From assembly GCA_031216915.1 (NCBI GenBank), contig JAUFNR010000011.1:496001-560000 (forward strand): a stretch of 64,000 nt of DNA. The letters are read 5' to 3'. The position numbers were made by a program, and so were the translations under genes. This DNA is from Pictodentalium vernedei. Its lineage: Eukaryota > Mollusca > Scaphopoda > Dentaliida > Dentaliidae. The notes beneath the pieces are model-generated. The model had not been told where the DNA came from, did not search any database, and saw only the letters and a list, made by a program, of their open reading frames with translations. Shown here piece by piece: positions 30,001-44,411 of this stretch (positions are counted from its first letter, which is position 1; every line of letters begins with the position of its first letter).

Positions 30001-33000
30001 CAACCAGCCTACGGTCAAACGCCTACCCACACACCCTGATCGCCACACTGCTCGGCGAACCAGAAGGAACGTAGAGCGTAACGAACAGCGACGCATTAAA
30101 CAAAAATCAAATCTTACCAGATTGGCTGATATAGCTAGCAAGCACACAACCGACCCAGTCATTACAAGACTCACCACGCTATTGTCCACACGATGCGTGC
30201 ATAGCCTGACTAAAGGAACTGTTCTACGCAACCTAAACCGTATACTTAGTACGAAACCAGCGTGACTAGGCCTTGGCGACCCTACCGACATTACCAACCA
30301 GCCTACGGTCAAACGCCTACCCACACACGCTGATCGCCACACTGCCCGGCGAACCAGAAGGAACGTAGAGCGTAACGAACTGCGACACATTAAACAAAAA
30401 TCAAATCTTACCAGATTGGCTGATATAGCTAGCCAGCACACAACCGACCCGGTCGTTACAAGACCCACCACGCTATTGTCCACAAGACGCATGCATAGCC
30501 TTACTAAAGGAACTGTTCTACGCAACCTAAACCGTATACTTAGTACGAAACCAGCGTGACTAGGCCTTGGCGACCCTACCCACATTACCAACCAGCCTAC
30601 GGTCAAACGCCTACCCACACACCCTGATCGCCACACTGCCCGGCGAACCAGAAGGAACGTAGAGCGTAACGAACGGCGACGCATTAAACAAAAATCAAAT
30701 CTTACCAGATTGGCAGATATAGCTAGCAAGCACACAACCGACCCGGTCGTTACAAGACCCACCACGCTATTGTCCACACGACACGTGTATAGCCTGACTA
30801 AAGGAACTGTTATACGCAACCCAAACCGTATACTTAGTACGAAACCAGCGTGACTAGGCCTTGGCGACCCTACCGACAGTACCAACCAGCCTACGGTCAA
30901 ACGCCTCCCCACACACCCTGATCGCCACACTGCCCGGCGAACCAGAAAGAACGTACAGCGTAACGAACGGCGACGCATTAAACAAAAATCAAATCTTACC
31001 AGATTGGCTGATATAGCTAGCAAGCACACAACCGACCCGGTCGTTACAAGACCCATCACGCTATTGTCCACACGACGCGTGCATAGCCTGACTAAAGGAA
31101 CAGTTCTACGCAACCTAAACCGTATACTTAGTACGAAACCAGCGTGACTAGGCCTTGGCGACCCTACCGACATTACCAACCAGCCTACGGTCAAACGCCT
31201 ACCCACACACCCTGATCGCCACACTGCCCGGCAAACCAGAAGGAACGTAGAACGTAACGAACGGCGGCACATTAAACAAAAATCAAATCTTACCAGATTG
31301 GCTGATATAGCTAGCAAGCACACAACCGACCCGGTCGTTACAAGACCCACCACGCTATTGTCCACACGACGCGTGCATAGCCTGACTAAAGGAACTGTTC
31401 TACGCAACCTAAACCGTATACTTAGTAAGAAACCAGCGTGACTAGGCCTTGGCGACCCTACCAACATTACCAACCAGCCTACGGTCAAACGCCTACCCAC
31501 ACACCCTGATCGCCACACTGCCCGGCAAACCAGAAGGAACGTAGAGCGTAACGAACGGCGACGCATTAAATAAAAATCAAATCTTACCAGATTGGCTGAT
31601 ATAGCTAGCAAGCACAAAACCGAAACGGTCGTTACAAGACCCACCACGCTATTGTCCACACGACGCGTGCATAGCCTGACTAAAGGAACTGTTCTACGCA
31701 ACCTAAACCGTATACTTAGTACGAAACCAGCGTGACTAGGCCTTGGCGACCCTACCGACATTACCAACCAGCCTACGGTCAAACGCCTACCCACACACCC
31801 TGATCGCCACACTGCTCGGCGAACCAGAAGGAACGTAGAGCGTAACGAACAGCGACGCATTAAACAAAAATCAAATCTTACCAGATTGGCTGATATAGCT
31901 AGCAAGCACACAACCGACCCGGTCATTACAAGACTCACCACGCTATTGTCCACACGATGCGTGCATAGCCTGACTAAAGGAACTGTTCTACGCAACCTAA
32001 ACCGTATACTTAGTACGAAACCAGCGTGACTAGGCCTTGGCGACCCTACCGACATTACCAACCAGCCTACGGTCAAACGCCTACCCACACACGCTGATCG
32101 CCACACTGCCCGGCGAACCAGAAGGAACGTAGAGCGTAACGAACTGCGACACATTAAACAAAAATCAAATCTTACCAGATTGGCTGATATAGCTAGCCAG
32201 CACACAACCGACCCGGTCGTTACAAGACCCACCACGCTATTGTCCACAAGACGCATGCATAGCCTTACTAAAGGAACTGTTCTACGCAACCTAAACCGTA
32301 TACTTAGTACGAAACCAGCGTGACTAGGCCTTGGCGACCCTACCCACATTACCAACCAGCCTACGGTCAAACGCCTACCCACACACCCTGATCGCCACAC
32401 TGCCCGGCGAACCAGAAGGAACGTAGAGCGTAACGAATGTCGACGCATTAAACAAAAATCAAATCTTACCAGATTGGCTGATATAGCTAGCAAGCACACA
32501 ACCGACCCGGTCGTTACAAGACCCACCACGCTATTGTCCACACGACACGTGTATAGCCTGACTAAAGGAACTGTTATACGCAACCCAAACCGTATACTTA
32601 GTACGAAACCAGCTTGACTAGGCCTTGGCGACCCTACCGACAGTACCAACCAGCCTACGGTCAAACGCCTCCCTACACACCCTGATCGCCACACTGCCCG
32701 GCGAACCAGAAAGAACGTACAGCGTAACAAACGGCGACGCATTAAACAAAAATCAAATCTTACCAGATTGGCTGATATAGCTAGCAAGCACACAACCGAC
32801 CCGGTCGTTACAAGACCCATCACGCTATTGTCCACACGACGCGTGCATAGCCTGACTAAAGGAACAGTTCTACGCAACCTAAACCGTATACTTAGTACGA
32901 AACCAGCGTGACTAGGCCTTGGCGACCCTACCGACATTACCAACCAGCCTACGGTCAAACGCCTACCCACACACCCTGATCGCCACACTGCCCGGCAAAC

Positions 33001-34073
33001 CAGAAGGAACGTAGAACGTAACGAACGGCGGCGCATTAAACAAAAATCAAATCTTACCAGATTGGCTGATATAGCTAGCAAGCACACAACCGACCCGGAC
33101 GTTACAAGACCCACCACGCTATTGTCCACACGACGCGTGCATAGCCTGACTAAAGGAACTGTTCTACGCAACCTAAACCGTATACTTAGTAAGAAACCAG
33201 CGTCACTAGGCCTTGGCAACCCTACCAACATTACCAACCAGCCTACGGTCAAACGCCTACCCACACACCCTGATCGCCACACTGCCCGGCAAACCAGAAG
33301 GAACGTAGAGCGTAACGAACGGCGACGCATTAAATAAAAATCAAATCTTACCAGATTGGCTGATATAGCTAGCAAGCACAAAACCGAAACGGTCGTTACA
33401 AGACCCACCACGCTATTGTCCACACGACGCGTGCATAGCCTGACTAAAGGAACTGTTCTACGCAACCTAAACCGTATACTTAGTACGAAACCAGCGTGAC
33501 TAGGCCCTGGCGACCCTACCGACATTACCAACCAGCCTACGGTCAAACGCCTACCCACACACCCTGATTGCCACACTGCCCGGCGAACCAGAAGGAACAT
33601 AGAGCGTAACGAATGGCGTCGAATTAAACAAAAATCAAATCTTACCAGATTGGCTGATATAGCTAGCAAGCACACAACCGACCCGGTCGTTACAAGACCC
33701 ACCACGCTATTGTCCACACGACGCGTGCATAGCCTGACTAAAGGAACTGTTCTACGCAACCTAAACCGTATACTTAGTACGAAACCAGCGTGACTAGGCC
33801 ATGGCGACCCTACCGACATTACCAACCAGCCTACGGTCAAACGCCTACCCACACACCGAGAGCGCCACACTGCTCGGCGAACCAGAAGGAACGTAGAGCG
33901 TAACGAACAGCGACGCATTAAACAAAAATCAAATCTTACCAGATTGGCTGATATAGCTAGCAAGCACACAACCGACCCGGTCGTTACAAGACTCACCACG
34001 CTATTGTCCACACGATGCGTGCATAGCCTGACTAAAGGAACTGTTCTACGCAACCTAAACCGTATACTTAGTA
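24079..34073. repeat. HOR-1 interval, third marker to fourth (34 monomers)
   Basis: The interval is 9995 bp, 34 monomers less one base. The lost base is at about 26972, where GCATAGCTGAC replaces GCATAGCCTGAC. The right-hand part, from about 31.7 kb, departs more from the other copies. Examples are a unit at 31740 lacking the CCCTGG variant, GACCCGGACG near 33098, and a three-base cluster at 33858-33866. This suggests the right edge of HOR-1 is less tightly homogenised. Confidence 0.8.
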
Positions 34074-34679
34074 CGGATCCAGCGTGACTAGGCCTTCGCG
34101 ACCCTACCGACATTACCAACCAGCCTACGGTCAAACGCCTACCCACACACCCTGATCGCCACACTGCCCGGCGAACCAGAAGGAACCTAGAGCGTAACGA
34201 ACGGCGACGCATTAAACAAAAATCAAATCTTACCAGATTGGCTGATATAGCTAGCAAGCACACAACCGACCCGGTCGTTACAAGACCGACCACGCTATTG
34301 TCCACACGATGCGTGCATAGCCTGACTAAAGGAACTGTTCTACGCATCCTAAACCGTATACTTAGTACGAAACCAGCGTGACCAGGCCTTGCCGAACCTA
34401 CCGACATTACGAACCAGCCTACGGTCAAACGCCTACCCACACATCCTGATCGCCACACTGCCCGGCGAACCAGAAGGAACGTAGAGCGTAACAAACGGCG
34501 ACGCATTAAACAAAAATAAAATCTTACCAGATTGGCTGATATAGCTAGCAAGCACACAACCGACCCAGTCGTTACAAGACCCACCACGCTATTGTCCACA
34601 CGACGCGTGCATAGCCCGACTAAAGGAACTGTTCTACGCAACCTAAACCGTATACTTAGTAAGAAACCAGCGTGACTAG

Positions 34680-37600
34680 GCCTTGGCGATCCTACCGACA
34701 TTACCAACCAGCCTACGGTCAAACGCCTACACACACACCCTGATCGCCGCACTGCCCAGCGAACCAGAAGGAACGTAGAGCGTAACGAACGGCAACGCAT
34801 TAAACAAAAATCAAATCTTACCAGATTGGCTGATATAGCTAGCAAGCACACAACCGACCCGGTCGTTACAAGACCCACCACGCTATTGTCCACACGACAC
34901 GTGCATAGCCTGACTAAAGGAACTGTTCTACGCAACCTAAACCATATACTTAGTACGAAACCAGCATGACTAGGCCTTGGCGACCCTACCCACATTACCA
35001 ACCAGCCTATGGTCAAACGCCTACCCAGACACCCTGATCGCCACACTGCCAGGCGAACCAGAAGGAACGTAGAGCGTAACGAACGGCGACGCATTAAACA
35101 AAAATCAAATCTTACCAGATTGGCTGATATAGCAAGCAAGCACACAACCGACCCGGTCGTTACAAGACCCACCATGCTATTGTCCACACGACGCGTGCAT
35201 AGCCTGACTAAAGGAACTGTTCTACGCAACCTAAACTGTATACTTAGTAAGAAACCAGCGTGACAAGGCCTTGGTGACCCTACCGACATTACCAACCAGC
35301 CTACGGTCAAACGCCTACCCACACACCCTGATCGCCACACTGCGCGGCGAACCAGAAGGAACATAGAGCGTAACGAACGGCGACGCATTAAACAAAAATC
35401 AAATCTTACCAGATTGGCTGATATAGCTAGCAAGCACACAACCGACCCGGTCGTTACAAGACCCACCCCACTATTGTCCACACGACGCGTGCATAGCCTG
35501 ACTAAAGGAACTGTTCTACGCAACCTAAACCGTATACTTAGTACGAAACCAGCGTGACTAGGCCTTGGCGACCCAACCGACATTACCAACCAGCCTACGG
35601 TCAAACGCCTACCCACACACCCTGATTGCCACACTGCCCGGCGAACCAGAAGGAACGTAGAGCGTAACGAACGGCGACGCATTAAACAAAAATCAAATCT
35701 TATCAGATTGGCTGATATAGCTAGCAAGCACACAACCGACCCGGTCGTTACAAGACCCACCACGCTATTGTCCACACGACGCGTGCATAGCCTGACTAAA
35801 GGAACTGTTCTACGCAACCTAAACCATATACTTAGTACGAAATCAGCGTGACTAGGCCTTGGCGACACTACCGACATTACCAACCAGCCTACGGTCAAAC
35901 GCCTACCCACACACCCTGATCGCCACACTGCCCGGCGAACCAGAAGGAACGTAGAGCGTAACGAACGGCGACGCATTAAACAAAAATCAAATCTTACCAG
36001 ATTGGCTGATATAGCTAGCAAGCACAAAACCGACCAGGTCGTAACAAGACCCACCACGCTATTGTCCACACGACGCGTGCATAGCCTGACTAAAGGAACT
36101 GTTCTACGCAACCTAAACCGTATACTTAGTACGAAACCAGCGTGACTAGGCTTTGGCGACCCTACCGACATTACCAACCAGCCTACGGTCAAACGCCTAC
36201 CCACACACCCTGATCGCCACACTGCCCGGCGAACCAGAAGGAACGTAGAGCGTAACGAACGGCGACGCATTAAACAAAAATCAAATCTTACCAGATTGGC
36301 TGATATAGCTAGCGAGCACACAACCGACCCGGTCGTTACAAGACCCACCACGCTATTGTCCACACGACGCGTGCATAGCCTGACTAAAGGAACTGTTCTA
36401 CGCAACCTAAACCGTATACTTAGTGTGAAACCAGCGTGACTAGGCCTTGGCGACACTACCGACATTACCAACCAGCCTACGGTCAAACGCCTACCCACAC
36501 ACCCTGATCGCCACACTGCCCGGCGAACCAGAAGGAACGTAGAGCGTAACGAACTGCGAAGCATTAAACAAAAATCAAATCTTACCAGATTGGCTGATAT
36601 AGCTAGCAAGCACACAACCGACCCGGTCGTTACAAGATCCACCACGCTATTGTCCACACGACGCTTGCATAGCCTGACTAAAGGAACTGTTCTACGCAAG
36701 CTAAACCGTATACTTAGTACGAAACCAGCGTGACTAGGCCTTAGCGACCCTACCGACATTACCAACCAGCCTACGCTCAAACGCCTACGCACACACCCTG
36801 ATCGCCACACTACCCGGCGAACCAGAAAGAACGTAGAGCGTAACGAACGGCGACGCATTAAACAAAAATCAAATCTTACCAGATTGGCTGATATAACTAG
36901 CAAGCACACAACCGACCCGGTCGTTACAAGACCCACCACGCTATTGTCCACACGACGCGTGCATAGCCTGACTAAAGGAACTGTTCTACGCAACCTAAAC
37001 CGTATACTTAGTACAAAACCAGAGTGACTAGGCCTTGGCGACCCTACCGACATTACCAACCAGCCTACGGTCAAACACCTATCCACACACCCTGATCGCC
37101 ACACTGCCCGGCGAACCAGAAGGAACGTAGAGCGTAACGAACGGCGACGCATTAAACAAAAATCAAATCTTACCAGATTGGCTGATATAGCTAGCAAGCA
37201 CACAACCGACCCGGTCGTTACAAGACCCACCACGCTATTGTCCACACGACGCGTGCATAGCCTGACTAAAGGAACTGTTCTATGCAACCTAAACCATATA
37301 CTTAGTACGAAACCAGCGTGACTAGGCCTTGGCGACCCTACCGACATTACCAACCAGCCTACGGTCAAACGCCTACCCACACACCCTGATCGCCACACTG
37401 CCCGGCGAACCAGAAGGAACGTAGAGCGTAACGAACGGCGACGCATTAAACAAAAATCAAATCTTACCAGATTGGCTGATATAGCTAGCAAGCACACAAC
37501 CGACCCGGTCGTTACAAGACCCACCACGCTTTTGTCCACACGACGCGTGCATAGCCTGACTAAAGGAACTGCTCTACGCAACCTAAACCGTATACTTAGT

Positions 37601-39190
37601 ACGAAACCAGCGTGACTAGGCCTTGGCGACCCTACCGACATTACGAACCAGCCTACAGTCAAACGCCTACCCACACACCCTGATCGCCACACTGCGCGGC
37701 GAACCAGAAGGAACCTAGAGCGTAACGAACGGCGACGCATTAAACAAAAATCAAATCTTACCAGATTGGCTGATATAGCTAGCAAGCACAAAACCGACCC
37801 GGTCGTAACAAGACCCACCACGCTATTGTCCACACGACGCATGCATAGCCTGACTAAAGGAACTGTTCTACGCAACCTAAACCATATACTTAGTACGAAA
37901 CCAGCGTGACTAGGCCTTGGCGACCCTACCGACATTACCAACCAGCCTACGGTCAAACGCCTACCCACACACCCTGATCGCCACACTGCCCGGCGAACCA
38001 GAAGGAACGTAGAGCGTAACGAACGGCGACGCATTAAACAAAAATCAAATCTTACCAGGTTGGCTGATATAGCTAGCAAGCACACAACCGACCCGGTCGT
38101 TACAAGACCCACCAGGCTATTGTCCACACGACGCGTGCATAGCCTGACTAAAGGAACTGTTCTACGCAACCTAAACCGTATACTTAGTAAGAAACCAGCG
38201 TGACTTGGCCTTGGCGACCCTACCGACATTACCAACCAGCCTGCAGTCAAACGCCTACCCACACACCCTGATCGCCACACTGCCCGGCGAACCAGAAGGA
38301 ACGTAGAGCGTAACGAACGGCGACGCATTAAACAAAAATCAAATCTTACCAGATTGGCTGATATAGCTAGCAAGCACACAACCGACCCGGTCGTTACAAG
38401 ACCCACTACGCTATTGTCAACACGACGCGTGCATAGCCTGACTAAAGGAACTGTTCTATGCAACCTAAACCGTATACTTAGTATGAAACCAGCGTGACTA
38501 GGCCTTGGCGACACTACCGACATTACCAACCAGCCTACGGTCAAACGCCTACTCACACACCCTGATCGCCACACTGCCCGGCGAACCAGAAGGAACGTAG
38601 AGCGTAACGAACAGCGACGCATTAAACAAAAATCAAATCTTACCAGATTGGCTGATATAGCTAGCAAGCACACAACCGACCCGGTCGTTACTAGACCCAC
38701 CACGCTATTGTCCAGACGACGCGTGCATAGCCTGACTAAAGGAACTGTTCTACGCAACCTAAACCGTATACTTAGTACGAAACCAGCGTGACTAGGCCTT
38801 GGCGACCCTACCGACATTACCAACCAGCCTACGGTCAAACGCCTACCCACACACCCTGATGGCCACACTGCCCGGCGAACCAGAAGGAACGTAGAGCGTA
38901 ACGAACGGCGATGCATTAAACAAAAATCAAATCTTACCAGATTGGCTGATATAGCTAGCAAGCACACAACCGACCCGGTCGTTACAAGACCCACCACGCT
39001 ATTGTCCACACGACACTTGCATAGCCTGACTAAAGGAACTGTTCTACGCAACCTAAACCGTATACTTAGTACGAAACCAGCGTGACTAGGCCTTGGCGAC
39101 CATACCGACATTACCAACCAGCCTACAGTCAAACGCCTACCCACACACCCTGATCGCCACACTGCCCGGCAAACCAGAAGGAACGTAGAG
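34680..39190. repeat. Satellite monomers without evident higher-order structure
   Basis: About 15 monomers lie close to the 294-bp consensus, each with its own private changes. Examples are GTGAAACC at 36424, CAAGCTAAACC at 36708, and GATGGCCAC near 38858. I could not match consecutive monomers here to either flanking higher-order repeat. A pair of neighbours at about 38.9-39.4 kb shares GACACTTGC and GACCATACC, so local duplication still occurs. The period and phase are undisturbed. Confidence 0.7.
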
Positions 39191-41178
39191 CGTAACGAAC
39201 GGCGATGCATTAAACAAAAATCAAATCTTACCAGATTGGCTGATATAGCTAGCAAGAACACAACCGACCCGGTCGTTACAAGACCCACCACGCTATTGTC
39301 CACACGACACTTGCATAGCCTGACTAAAGGAACTGTTCTACGCAACCTAAACCGTATACTTAGTACGAAACCAGCGTGACTAGGCCTTGGCGACCATACC
39401 GACATTACCAACCAGCCTACAGTCAAACGCCTACCCACACACCCTGATCGCCACACTGCCCGGCGAACCAGAAGGAACGTAGAGCGTAACGAACGGCGAC
39501 GCATTAAACAAAAATCAAATCTTACCAGATTGGCTGATATAGCTAGCAAGCACACAACCGACCCGGTCATTACAAGACCCACCACGCTATTGTCCACACG
39601 ACGCGTGCATAGCCTGACTAAAGGAACTGTTCTACGCAACCTAAACCGTATACTTAGAACAAAACCAGCGTGACTAGGCCTTGGCGACCCTACCGACATT
39701 ACCAACCAGCCTACGGTCAAACGCCTACCCACACACCCTGATCGCCACACTGCCCGGCAAACCAGAAGGAACGTAGAGCGTAACGAACGGCGACGCATAA
39801 AAAAAAATTCAAATCTTACCAGATTGGCTGATATAGCTAGCAAGCACACAACCGACCCGGTCGTTACAAGACCCACCACGCTATTCTCCACACGACGTGT
39901 GCATAGCCTGACTAAAGGAACTGTTCTACGCAACCTAAACCGTATACTTAGTACGAAACCAGCGAGACTAGGCCTTGGCGACCATACCGACATTACGAAC
40001 CAGCCTACGGTCAAACGCCTACCCACACACCCTGATCGCCACACTGCCCAGCGAACCAGAAGGAACGTAGAGCGTAACGAACGGCGACGCATTAAACAAA
40101 AATCAAATCTTACAAGATTGGCTGATATAGCTAGCAAGCACAAAACCGACCCGGTCGTAACAAGACCCACCACGCTATTGTCCACACGACGCGTGCGTAG
40201 CCTGACTAAAGGAACTGTTCTACGCAACCTAAACCGTATACTTAGTACGAAACCAGCGTGACTAGGCCTTGGGGACCCTACCGACATTACCGACCAGCCT
40301 ACGGTCAAACGCCTACCCACACACCCTGACCGCCACACTACCCGGCGAACCAGAAGGAACGTAGAGCGTAACGAACGGCGACGCATTAAACAAAAATCAA
40401 ATCTTACCAGATTGGCTGATATAGCTAGCAAGCACACAACCGACCCGGTCGTTACAAGACTCACCACGCTATTGTCCACACGACGCGTGCATAGCCTGAC
40501 TAAAGGAACTGTTCTACGCAACCTAAACCGTATACTTAGAATGAAACCAGCGTGACTAGGCCTTGGCGACACTATCGACATTACCAACCAGCCTACGGTC
40601 AAACGCCTACCCACACACCCTGATCGCCACACTGCCCGGCGAACCAGAAGGAACGTAGAGCGTAACGAACAGTGACCCATTAAACAAAAATCAAATCTTA
40701 CCAGATTGGCTGATATAGCTAGCAAGCACACAACCGACCCGGTCGTTACAAGACCCACTACGCTATTGTCCACACGACGCGTGCATAGCCTGACTAAAGG
40801 AACTGTTCTATGCAACCTAAACCGTATACTTAGTATGAAACCAGCGTGACTAGGCCTTGGCGACACTACCGACATTACCAACCAGCCTACGGTCAAACGC
40901 CTACCCACACACCCTGATCGCCACACTGCCCGGCGAACCAGAAGGAACGTAGAGCGTAACGAACGGCAACGCATTAAACAAAAATCAAATCTTACCAGAT
41001 TGGCTGATATAGCTAGCAAGCACACAACCGACCCGGTCGTTACAAGACCCACCACGCTATTGTCCAGACGACGCGTGCATAGCCTGACTAAAGGAACTGT
41101 TCTACGCAACCTAAACCGTATACTTAGTACGAAACAAGCGTGACTACGCCTTGGCGACCCTACCGACATCACCAACCA

Positions 41179-44100
41179 GCCAAGGTCAAACGCCTACCCA
41201 CACACCCTGATCGCCACACTGCCCGGCGAACCAGAAGGAACGTAGAGCGTAACGAACGGCGACGCATTAAACAAAAATCAAATCTTACCAGATTGGCTGA
41301 TATAGCTAGCAAGCACACAACCGACCCGGTCGTTACAAGACCCACCACGCTATTGTCCACATGACGCGTGCATAGCCTGACTAAAGGAACTGTTCTACGC
41401 ATCCTAAACCGTATACTTAGTGTGAAACCAGCGTGACTAGGCCTTGGCGACACTACCGACATTACCAACCAGCCTACGGTCAAACGCCTACCCACAGACC
41501 ATGATCGCCACACTGCCAGGCGAACCAGAAGGAACGTAGAGCGTAACGAACGGCGACGCATTAAACAAAAATCAAATCTTACCAGATTGGCTGATATAGC
41601 TAGCAAGCACACAACCGACCCGGTCGTTACAAGACCCACCACGCTATTGTCCAGACGACGTGTGCATAGCCTGACTAAAGGAACAGTTCTACGCAACCTA
41701 AACCGTATACTTAGTACGAAACAAGAGTGACTAGGCCTTGGCGACCCTACCGACATTACCAACCAGCCTACGGTCAAACGCCTACCCACACACCCTGATC
41801 GCCACACTGCCCGGCGAACCAGAAGGAACGTAGAGCGTAACGAACGGCGACGCATTAAACAAAAATCAAATCTTACCAGATTGGCTGATATAGCTAGCAA
41901 GCACACAACCGACCCGGTCGTTACAAGACCCACCACGCTATTGTCCACACGACGCTTGCATAGCCTGACTAAAGGAACTGTTCTATGCAAGCTAAACCGT
42001 ATACTTAGTACGAAACCAGCGTGACTAGGCCTTAGCGACCCTACCGACATTACCAACCAGCCTACGGTCAAACGCCTACCCACACACCCTGATCGCCACA
42101 CTGCCCGGCGAACCAGAAGGAACGTAGAGCGTAACGAACGGCGACGCATTAAACAAAAATCAAATCTTACCAGATTGGCTGATATAGTTAGCAAGCACAC
42201 AACCGACTCGGTCGTTACAAGACCCACCACGCTATTGTCCACACGACGCTTGCATAGCCTGACGAAAGAAACTGTTCTACGCAAGCTAAACCGTATATTT
42301 AGTACGAAACCAGCATGACTAGGCCTTAGCGACCCTACCGACATTACCAACCAGCCTACGGTCAAACGCCTACCCACACACCCTGATCGCCACACTACCC
42401 GGCGAACCAGAAAGAGCGTAGAGCGTAACGAAAGGCGACGCATTAAACAAAAATCAAATCTTACCAGATTGGCTGATATAGCTAGCAAGCACACAACCGA
42501 CCCGGTCGTTACAAGACCCACCACACTATTGTCCACACGACGCGTGCATAGCCTGACTAAAGGAACTGTTCTACGCAACCTAAACCGTATACTTAGTACG
42601 AAACCAGAGTGACTAGGCCTTGGCGACCCTACCGACATTACCAACCAGCCTACGGTCAAACACCTATCCACACACCCTGATCGCCACACTGCCAGGCGAA
42701 CCAGAAGGAACGTAGAGCGTAACGAACGGCGACGCATTAAACAAAAATCAAATCTTACCAGATTGGCTGATATAGCTAGCAAGAACACAACCGACCCGGT
42801 CGTTACAAGACCCACCACGCTATTGTCCACACGACACTTGCATAGCCTGACTAAAGGAACTGTTCTACGCAACCTAAACCGTATACTTAGTACGAAACCA
42901 GCGTGACTAGGCCTTGGCGACCATACCGACATTACCAACCAGCCTACAGTCAAACGCCTACCCACACACCCTGATCGCCACACTGCCCGGCGAACCAGAA
43001 GGAACGTAGAGCGTAACGAACGGCGACGCATTAAACAAAAATCAAATCTTACCAGATTGGCTGATATAGCTAGCAAGCACACAACCGACCCGGTCATTAC
43101 AAGACCCACCGCGCTATTGTCCACACGACGCGTGCATAGCCTGACTAAAGGAACTGTTCTACGCAACCTAAACCGTATACTTAGAACAAAACCAGCGTGA
43201 CTAGGCCTTGGCGACCCTACCGACATTACCAACCAGCCTACGGTCAAACGCCTACCCACACACCCTGATCGCCACACTGCCCGGCAAACCAGAAGGAACG
43301 TAGAGCGTAACGAACGGCGACGCATAAAAAAAAATTCAAATCTTACCAGATTGGCTGATATAGCTAGCAAGCACACAACCGACCCGGTCGTTACAAGACC
43401 CACCACGCTATTCTCCACACGACGTGTGCATAGCCTGACTAAAGGAACTGTTCTACGCAACCTAAACCGTATACTTAGTACGAAACCAGCGAGACTAGGG
43501 CTTGGCGACCATACCGACATTACGAACCAGCCTACGGTCAAACGCCTACCCACACACCCTGATCGCCACACTGCCCAGCGAACCAGAAGGAACGTAGAGC
43601 GTAACGAACGGCGACGCATTAAACAAAAATCAAATCTTACAAGATTGGCTGATATAGCTAGCAAGCACAAAACCGACCCGGTCGTAACAAGACCCACCAT
43701 GCTATTGTCCACACGACGCGTGCGTAGCCTGACTAAAGGAACTGTTCTACGCAACCTAAACCGTATACTTAGTACGAAACCAGCGTGACTAGGCCTTGGG
43801 GACCCTACCGACATTACCGACCAGCCTACGGTCAAACGCCTACCCACACACCCTGACCGCCACACTACCCGGCGAACCAGAAGGAACGTAGAGCGTAACG
43901 AACGGCGACGCATTAAACAAAAATCAAATCTTACCAGATTGGCTGATATAGCTAGCAAGCACACAACCGACCCGGTCGTTACAAGACTCACCACGCTATT
44001 GTCCACACGACGCGTGCATAGCCTGACTAAAGGAACTGTTCTACGCAACCTAAACCGTATACTTAGAATGAAACCAGCGTGACTAGGCCTTGGCGACACT

Positions 44101-44411
44101 ACCGACATTACCAACCAGCCTACGGTCAAACGCCTACCCACACACCCTGATCGCCACACTGCCCGGCGAACCAGAAGGAACGTAGAGCGTAACGAACAGT
44201 GACCCATTAAACAAAAATCAAATCTTACCAGATTGGCTGATATAGCTAGCAAGCACACAACCGACCCGGTCGTTACAAGACCCACTACGCTATTGTCCAC
44301 ACGACGCGTGCATAGCCTGACTAAAGGAACTGTTCTACGCAACCTAAACCGTATACTTAGTACGAAACAAGCGTGACTACGCCTTGGCGACCCTACCGAC
44401 ATCACCAACCA
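41179..44411. repeat. HOR-2 unit, 11 monomers less 1 bp
   Basis: The unit is delimited by the CAGCCAAGGTC deletion marker at 41179 and 44412, 3233 bp apart. It contains in order the variants TGACGCGTGC-GTGTGAAACC, AGACCATGATC, ACAAGAGTGAC, GACGCTTGC-CAAGCTAAACC (twice), ACCAGAGTGAC, the A-tract variant, GCGAGACTAGG and AGTGACCCATT. The same order is found in the next unit. Confidence 0.8.

Larger units (their letters stand above)
1..34680. repeat. Higher-order repeat domain HOR-1 (33-34 monomers, ~10 kb)
   Basis: Diagnostic monomer variants recur at long, regular spacing. The CGGAACC / CCTTCGCG variant lies at 4381, 14377, 24079 and 34074 (the last reads CGGATCC). The GTGACCAGGCCTTGCCGAAC variant follows each, with its ACC at 4688, 14684, 24386 and 34381. 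Spacings are 9996, 9702 and 9995 bp, which is 34, 33 and 34 monomers with one 1-bp deletion. Neighbouring monomers inside one unit differ visibly, while corresponding monomers in successive units are almost identical. That is the hallmark of a higher-order repeat. Resemblance stops abruptly between about 34.60 and 34.69 kb. Because the units are so similar, an assembly could have collapsed or expanded their number. Confidence 0.9.

Noticed and set aside
911..41175. Giant antisense open reading frames (2558, 1578, 4563 and 4748 codons at 911-8587, 8554-13290, 13265-26956 and 26929-41175)
   Set aside because: They are the same stop-free 98-codon antisense frame read through tandem 294-bp units. 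Start and end points are set by 1-bp indels, the product is a repetitive Arg/Val/Leu-rich string with no domain I recognise, and most recurrent variants change the amino acid. I see no sign of promoter, intron or conserved start.
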